Position numbers and translations under genes: made by a program
Shown: positions 61,141-64,000 of the stretch, piece by piece
Layout of the letters: every line of letters begins with the position of its first letter
Numbering within the stretch: the stretch's first letter is position 1
Assembly (NCBI RefSeq): GCF_045788535.1
Contig: NZ_CP074074.1
Coordinates: 2,604,001 to 2,668,000 of the forward strand
DNA length: 64,000 nucleotides
Direction: 5' to 3'
Source: Allotamlana fucoidanivorans
GTDB taxonomy: Bacteria > Bacteroidota > Bacteroidia > Flavobacteriales > Flavobacteriaceae
Notes under the pieces: generated by a model
Told to the model about the DNA's origin: nothing
Databases searched by the model: none
The model's input: only the letters and a program-made list of their open reading frames with translations

Positions 61141-63033
61141 ATGAACAATAGAATTTTAGCTGTATTTTTTACTGGTTTAATATTAGTAGGTTGTAGTTCA
61201 ACCAAAAACACAAAAAATGATTTAGCGGTAAATTTACCTATTCAAGCTGAAATAAATTTAGTTGATATAGATAGTGATAGAGCACCGGTAACTATTAATC
61301 CAGGTAGATTTACTACTCCAAAGGTAACTTACAGGCTACCAAAAGTAGTTCAAGGCACCTATTCGGTTAGTGATTTTGGAAAGTACGTTGATGATTTTAA
61401 GGCTATTGATTATAATGGAAATGAAATGCCAGTAGAAAAGATTGATACAAACTCTTGGACTATTTCTAATGCCAAAGAGTTAGATAAAATCACCTATTTG
61501 GTTAATGATACTTATGATGTTGAGATTACGGGAGGTATTGGTAAAGAGGTGCCTTTTTCGCCTTCTGGAACAAATATAGAACCTAAAAATTATGTTTTGA
61601 ATTTACATGGTTTTATAGGTTATTTTGATTCGTTAAAAAACAACCAATACAAATTGGATGTATCGGCATCGGCGGATTTTGTAAGAACCTCTGCACTTCA
61701 AGTGGTAAGCTCTAAAACCAGTGATGATGGTAAAGTAGTAACAACCAGTTATTACGCGCCAAGATATTTTGATATTACCGATAACCCAATGATGTATGGT
61801 GATTTAGATGTTGAAGAGTTTCAAGTGGGTGATATTAAAATTGTTTTGAGTGTGTATTCTCCCAATAAAGTGCATTCTGCTGCCTCTCTAAAGGAAACTG
61901 TTTATAAAATGATGAAGGCTCAAAAAACGTATTTGGGCGATATAAACGCAACTCCGCGCTATGATATATACCTGTATCTTTCAGAAGAAAAGGAAGATTC
62001 TCCGAAGGGCTATGGTGCTTTAGAGCATCATACCTCCACAGTAGTAGTATTCCCTGAGAGTATGTCTGAAGAAGCACTTGCAGATAGTATGATTGATGTG
62101 GTGTCTCATGAGTTTTTTCATATTGTAACCCCGTTGGGAGTGCACTCAGAAGATATTCACTATTTTGATTATAACAATCCAACGTTTTCTAAGCATTTAT
62201 GGATGTATGAAGGTGTGACTGAGTATTTCGCTACCTTATTTCAGGTAGATCAAGGTTTGGTTGATGACGCTGAGTTTTACAAAGAAATAATGAGCAAGAT
62301 TGAAAACTCAAGGCGCTTAAACGACGCTATGAGTTTTACCATTATGAGTGAAAATGTATTAAAGGCTCCTTATAAAGATGAATATCTTAATGTGTATCAA
62401 AAAGGTGCTTTAATTGGTATGTGTATTGATATTTTGATGCGTGAAGAAAGTGGAGGTCAGCGTGGTATTTTATCATTGATGAAGGAACTTACCAATAAGT
62501 ACGGAAAAAATAAACCTTTTGAAGATGATAAGCTAATTGATGAAATTGTCAGTTTAACCTATCCTTCTTTAGGAGAATTTTTTGCAGATCATGTTGTAGG
62601 TGATATTCCAATTAATTATAATGATTTTCTTGAAAAAGTAGGTCTTGAAATTGGGGAAGGAGATGTAGAAACAAATTATATATTGATGAGTGGAGTTCCA
62701 ATTGTAGGTGGAGATCCTCATAAAGGCACTATTTACTTTTCTGAAATGGTAGCAAAAAATAGTTTTTGGGTTGAAAACGGAGCAATGCCGAATGATGTCA
62801 TTAAAACAATTGATGGAAAAGCATTGACTATGGCAAATGCCAACACCTTGCTACAAGAAGTTTTTATGTGGAAACCAGGGAGAGCGGTGGAAGTGACATT
62901 AGACAGAGACGGTGAAGAAATAGTAATTAATACCACTACTACAAAAACTTTTACTAAGGGGCAAGGTATTCTTGAAAAGGCTGATGCTACCCAGGCGCAA
63001 AAGGAATTAAGAGAAGCTTGGCTAAGAGGTTAA
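61141..63033 (+). CDS. M61-family metallopeptidase lipoprotein with PDZ domain
   Basis: A 630-residue lipoprotein (MNNRILAVFFTGLILVGCSS, lipobox LVGC). An N-terminal beta-domain (about 30-220) is followed by the thermolysin-like catalytic region with HEFFH (His 323, Glu 324, His 327) and the third ligand Glu 357 in MYEGVTEYFATL. A C-terminal PDZ domain (about 515-610, NDVIKTIDGKALTMANANT) follows. M61 enzymes are glycyl aminopeptidases. It probably works in the periplasm or on the cell surface; its own promoter is presumed in the 88-bp upstream spacer. Confidence 0.94.
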   Translation: MNNRILAVFFTGLILVGCSSTKNTKNDLAVNLPIQAEINLVDIDSDRAPVTINPGRFTTPKVTYRLPKVVQGTYSVSDFGKYVDDFKAIDYNGNEMPVEKIDTNSWTISNAKELDKITYLVNDTYDVEITGGIGKEVPFSPSGTNIEPKNYVLNLHGFIGYFDSLKNNQYKLDVSASADFVRTSALQVVSSKTSDDGKVVTTSYYAPRYFDITDNPMMYGDLDVEEFQVGDIKIVLSVYSPNKVHSAASLKETVYKMMKAQKTYLGDINATPRYDIYLYLSEEKEDSPKGYGALEHHTSTVVVFPESMSEEALADSMIDVVSHEFFHIVTPLGVHSEDIHYFDYNNPTFSKHLWMYEGVTEYFATLFQVDQGLVDDAEFYKEIMSKIENSRRLNDAMSFTIMSENVLKAPYKDEYLNVYQKGALIGMCIDILMREESGGQRGILSLMKELTNKYGKNKPFEDDKLIDEIVSLTYPSLGEFFADHVVGDIPINYNDFLEKVGLEIGEGDVETNYILMSGVPIVGGDPHKGTIYFSEMVAKNSFWVENGAMPNDVIKTIDGKALTMANANTLLQEVFMWKPGRAVEVTLDRDGEEIVINTTTTKTFTKGQGILEKADATQAQKELREAWLRG

Positions 63034-63051
63034 GTTTTTAGTTATTTAAAG

Positions 63052-63090
63052 AAAACCGACCAAAAAGTGATATCCTTTTTGGTCGGTTTT
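63052..63090. terminator. Bidirectional terminator between the M61 and S10 genes
   Basis: A perfect 16-bp stem (AAAACCGACCAAAAAG and its complement) with a 7-nt loop, 18 bp after the M61 stop and 25 bp after the S10 stop on the other strand. It is the strongest hairpin in the window. Confidence 0.95.
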
Positions 63091-63115
63091 CTTTTTATAG
63101 GGAGGTGTTTAGTAA

Positions 63116-64000
63116 CTAATCTTTCTCGTATTTAGCAGGTTTACCATTGCTTAAAGAATTTTTTATAAAAGCCCTGAGATCATCATTAGCAGCAACTAAA
63201 TCGTCTTGTCTTAAATACATCATATGGCCACTGCGGTATCCCTTAAAAGAAAAGCGTTCTCTCATTTTTCCGCTAGGATCAATTTGCCACATGGTGTATT
63301 TTGCGCCAAAATAGGTGGTGGCGCCATCAAAATATCCCGACTGTACTAAAACCTTTAAGTAAGGGTTTTGAGCCATGGCTTGCCTTAAGTCATCACGAGT
63401 ATTGTTATTACGATTATCCCAAGGATGTACGTCACCAAACATATTGTACTTTATATCTGTTTTAAAATTTAGATGTGTTCTGATGTAGAAATTAATAGCC
63501 GGCGTAAAAGAATGCATCCATGAGGTGAGTTCGGCATTAAAATCAGGACTACTACCGGCTTCTCTTTTATCAATACCTAAATATCTAGAATCTAAACGTC
63601 CAATGGTATAACCTGATTTATCTCTTAAAAGTTCTTTCCAGAAGAAGGACGTAGGCACATCCAAATTATTCTGGAGAATTACTTTTTTACTTAAGCCAGA
63701 ATAAAACGCCATTTTGTTGGCGACTGTTTCCTTTTCTTCCGCACTAATAAATCCGCCTTTAGCTAAAGCAGGCATTAAGGTGTTAATGGCGTATTGTTCA
63801 GATTCAGGAAGAATATCAAGTAAATCTTTTTCCTGAAGTACTTTAGGAAGTGCGTTTTGGTACCATGCAGCTGCCGTAAAATATGGTAGGTTTAGGGCAG
63901 AGTATACGGGCTGACTTGTGTTGTAAAGTTTATAATCGGCTGGAGATACTAAAATAACACCGTTTAAGTACATCCATTGATTGTTTTGTAATTCATTAGC
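63116..64000 (-). CDS. S10 serine carboxypeptidase-like protein, C-terminal part
   Basis: 295 codons are visible; the frame stays open to the right edge (codons before the first ATG read ANELQNNQW), so the N-terminus and the nucleophile Ser lie outside. The visible part matches bacterial S10 peptidases: MYLNGVILVSPADYK, LPYFTAAAWYQNALP, the Asp region QSGYFDGATTYFGAKYTMW and the His region YRSGHMMYLRQ. It should cleave C-terminal residues after export. Taking the ATG at 63973 as the start would lose conserved sequence. Confidence 0.93.
   Translation of the reverse strand, partial: ANELQNNQWMYLNGVILVSPADYKLYNTSQPVYSALNLPYFTAAAWYQNALPKVLQEKDLLDILPESEQYAINTLMPALAKGGFISAEEKETVANKMAFYSGLSKKVILQNNLDVPTSFFWKELLRDKSGYTIGRLDSRYLGIDKREAGSSPDFNAELTSWMHSFTPAINFYIRTHLNFKTDIKYNMFGDVHPWDNRNNNTRDDLRQAMAQNPYLKVLVQSGYFDGATTYFGAKYTMWQIDPSGKMRERFSFKGYRSGHMMYLRQDDLVAANDDLRAFIKNSLSNGKPAKYEKD

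Noticed and set aside
61835..62182. 115-codon minus-strand frame inside the M61 peptidase gene
   Set aside because: It lies opposite the catalytic region of a clear peptidase; no support for coding.
1..64000. CRISPR arrays, tRNA or rRNA genes, insertion sequences, prophage or defence islands
   Set aside because: I looked for regularly spaced repeats, cloverleaf-like sequences and transposase or phage-type proteins and saw none.

Overview
The window reads as chromosomal DNA of a marine-type flavobacterium (Bacteroidota, Flavobacteriaceae). The evidence is low GC, promoters of the Bacteroidota form (TTTG, 19 bp, TAnnTTTG), near absence of Shine-Dalgarno sequences, a TonB receptor paired with a DUF4249 lipoprotein, a type IX secretion (T9SS) cargo protein plus a PorD-type gene, a monomeric isocitrate dehydrogenase, and the family-typical orders dnaA / LMW-PTP / SAM-methyltransferase and bamD / rpoZ / coaBC / porD / recN. 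No rRNA, tRNA, CRISPR array, insertion sequence or prophage was seen. The genes are dense and mostly housekeeping. The first gene is cut by the left edge and the last by the right edge.

Layout. 1-6909 (+): a four-gene 'planctomycete-type' module made of a heme-motif DUF1549/LamG/DUF1553 protein, a Tat-exported DUF1501 protein, a Tat-exported beta-propeller and a membrane cytochrome with leucine-rich repeats; this is the most exotic block. 7006-8555: DinB-like protein, DUF6095 protein, murQ. 8644-11842 (-): DUF4249 lipoprotein and TonB receptor. 11980-18610 (-): icd, an 859-bp gap, rplS, trmD, and two tandem M28 peptidase lipoproteins. 18929-23880: universal stress protein, small unknown genes, a long-form GAPDH, and DegP/HtrA. 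24006-28029 (+): dapF, acetyltransferase, mltG, DUF2279 protein, and a lysozyme-like protein, a cell-wall themed run. 28048-30660 (-): RsmI-like methylase, LMW phosphatase, dnaA. 30853-36492: thioesterase, IMPACT protein, T9SS metzincin, HAD hydrolase, ribD, LEA14-like lipoprotein.

36546-39876 (+): overlapping GNAT, prmC and ligA. 39963-42482: membrane protein and a 5'-nucleotidase split into two genes. 42541-44865 (+): DUF6913 protein, dapA, KirBac-type K+ channel. 44974-50803 (+): bamD, rpoZ, coaBC, porD, recN, fabI. 50867-55753 (+): glycosyltransferase, YbbR protein and coaE with 4-bp overlaps, then a histidine kinase/response regulator pair. 55821-61052 (-): esterase, DUF4870-like protein, a dihydroorotase homologue lacking its metal histidines, a BatA/VWA protein, a glycosyltransferase. 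61141-64000: M61 peptidase (+) and the C-terminal part of an S10 carboxypeptidase (-).

The most interesting non-coding signals are a 21-bp inverted repeat just before the DinB-like gene, a two-plus-two arrangement of TTAACATT/AATGTTAA half-sites over the start of the kinase/regulator operon, a hairpin-forming intergenic repeat next to rplS, a likely rplS leader, terminators lying inside the 3' ends of convergent genes, and -7 boxes so close to start codons that some mRNAs should be leaderless.
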